Below are positions 54,901 to 57,900 of a DNA stretch of 60,000 nt, in pieces; within the stretch, counting starts at the first letter, position 1, and each line of letters begins with the position of its first letter. Below the pieces are notes generated by a model. It did not search any database, had not been told where the DNA came from, and saw only the letters and a list, made by a program, of their open reading frames with translations. The stretch comes from Phoronis australis (taxonomy: Eukaryota > Phoronida > Phoronidae). The stretch is taken from assembly GCA_002633005.1 (NCBI GenBank), contig NMRA01000003.1, positions 606,696 to 666,695 on the forward strand, written 5' to 3'. A program made the position numbers and the translations under genes.

Positions 54901-57900
54901 TTAAACAGGTTAGGTATTTCACCAACCTATTTAGAGAAACTGATGCATGTGCCTGAAAGAGTTGGTATGAGGTTCATGGGATATCCACCCTCTCACCACC
55001 TGTAGGCTGATATGTTAAGTTGGCTGTGAGAATGACAGTTTCCCAAAAATATTTCCAGTATGGAGTCTCTCTATCTTCATAAAAAGTTAATATGTCTGAG
55101 CAGACTATCCACTTACATGAGCATCTCCGTCACGGGCAGATACTGTTAGAATAGATTCGCCCAGGGTCTGTGTCTCAAGGATAGTTTTCTCATAGTCCCT
55201 GCCTTCGAAGTCAGGAGCAAACTTGTTGCGTTGCACAGTCACTTTAACCAGCAGGACACCAGTTCGAGGCGGGTTCCTGCCATCTTTAGCGCGTATTCGT
55301 AACTATCAAAAACAAGACAGCAAGATACAAGTTAGAATGTGACAGCCATTTTGATTGAATCAAGACAAAACTGATTATTTCAAAAATTATAAACATGAAC
55401 AACAAGGGCTATAATTGACATTCATGCCAACTGATTTGCAAATCAGTCACACCAAGGCCAACCGTTAAAACTTTCTGTCACTCCACTACCAAACTACTTA
55501 ATTTTCCAAAAGCAGCCCTAAAGAACGCACAAACTCCAACTGATATTAAACAAATTAATGTATGATACCGTTCACCCTTCTTACCGAAATCGTTCCTTTT
55601 ATTTAGTCTTTCCATGTTTTACAACCCAAACCGCATCATGCCTTCGTCTCCCATTCAATCATTTTTACTTTTCACCTGTTTTGCTATTTAACTCATTCTC
55701 AATTTATTTCCTATATAATTTAATTACGTATATACTGTCCCGCATTACACATTTTAACGTCTTCCTTCGTTATTTCCACTGTTTCTGTTTTCAAGAATTT
55801 TTCATTTCATTCAGATTTTCTACTGTGCATTTTGATTTGTTTTTCATTTGTATGTTGTTTTGAGTAGGCCCTGTGAGAGAACAATAACTTTACTGAATAG
55901 GCTACAGGGTATAAATAAAAGTAACAAAATTATTATTATAGAAAAAAAACAAAAATATTGGAATATATTGTAGACTCCTATAAAAGTAATGAAACTTATT
56001 AAACACCATGAATTCAAAAGCTGAATATGAACTTCACAACTCACGTATAACAAGTCCTTCTTATCTTTGTGAATCCTGCTCTTAGTCACAGGCTGAGACG
56101 ATTGTTTATTACCCCCTACGGGCTTTGAATAACCAAGCCCAGAATGTGAATGCAGTAGCAACAATATGTTTCAAACTTACAGTGTATTGCTGCTTGGTCT
56201 GATCAGCCAAGTTGTTCTTGGTTGTAATGGCCCCAGACTGTTCATTGACACTGAAGAAGACTGTACCGTCATCGTCACCCTCAAGAGAATAAGTGACTTG
56301 ACCAAACCGATGGGCAGTTCCATCTTGGTCAGTAGCTGTCACCGTGGTAACAGCAGAGGCATCCTCGTCAATGGTGACAGACCTTAGACTGCTGGATGTG
56401 AATGATGGGTCAAAGAGATCTCGCTTCACTGTTACAGATACCGTAGCTGTGGAGGAACGTTGTGGCTTACCAGAGTCAGTGGCTACAACATACAGCTGTA
56501 ACAAGGTAACAGAAAACCATTAGGAAAGACCATGGTCAAACTATCACAGCATTACAACAAGTACTATCATGCTGGCTCGGGATATATGAATTTTTAACGA
56601 TATATCTTTACATGCTGATGAGTTTACCTCAAATATATCAGAAAACCAAAACTCAACAAATTTACCAAAATGTACACAAATCAAGAAAAAATTTAGCTTT
56701 GAAAAATTAATTTTTATACGGTAAATGAAGTGATGAAAATGAAGTCAAGGCCACCAGATTCAAATGATGTTTGGAGATGGCCCCTAAACCTTGGTGTGAA
56801 AAAGGAACAAAATTATGATTTTTTGAGATATTGTGCAAATAACATTTTCCAAGTCCAGATTGATTTCTCTTCGATACCTTGAAACTATTTCAATGCCACC
56901 AAAATAGACTGGTGCATGGATATGCCCCCAACAACATCTTGGTACAAAATATAAACAAAATGTACAAATTCCTTCTTATCATTATTCTTCTTAATTTTTG
57001 AATCACGTTGAAGGTTTATTGTCCTGTATCTTATTACAGCAACTTTACCGTGAATAAATTAGTGTTTGTCCTCATCAGACTGCTGGCAAGCTTTACAGTG
57101 CCCCCTTGTGGAGTCACATAGAAGTACTGCTGGGCTTCACTGCTAGTTCTTGTTTTGTCCATGGAATAGGTAACAGTATCCTGTCGGAAGATAACAACTT
57201 AAAACATCATATGGTTTGTAAGCCCACCTTAGATGAAATTTTGGTTTACATCTGAGTCACCCATTGGAAAAAAATCATTAAAAAATCATTAATTGAAAAA
57301 TTGCTCTTCAATGTCTATGCAATTTCTAGCTTATTGATATGGTTACAAAAACTCGACGAAAATATCACTATTCCACTCCAATTTATCTCTTTCTTTGCAA
57401 GTGAAGACAGGTAGGTCTTTGCATTAAGTGCCACCTATTTACAGTTGGCAATACAACGCCGGACTCTTATCAATTCCAACTTTAAGTTTTATAGACACAC
57501 CTGGGTATTGCAGCTGGATAGCATGAATGAATTTAGTGCAAATTGTTGTCCGTATAAACTAACCTCGTAAGAGTCCATTTGAATAAACAGTTGTGTAAAT
57601 TGTAGTCTATTAACCCACCTGATCAGCATCAGTAGCATCTAGCTGTTCAATATCAGTGCCAGGATCCACATCTTCATCAACAGTCTTTGATTTGACTGAC
57701 TGGGCAAATATGGGTGCATTCTCATTACGCCTCACTGTAATGGTCACATTGGTTGTAGCTCGTTGGTTAGGGTAAAGATTGTCATAAGCCTGAATCTCCA
57801 GCTGAAACCGACAAAGCAAGAGAGCAAATGTAAGCTACATAATCTAGGCACGAGACATAGTGACAACATCAACCAGAGATTCTGCCAACAACATCGCTGG

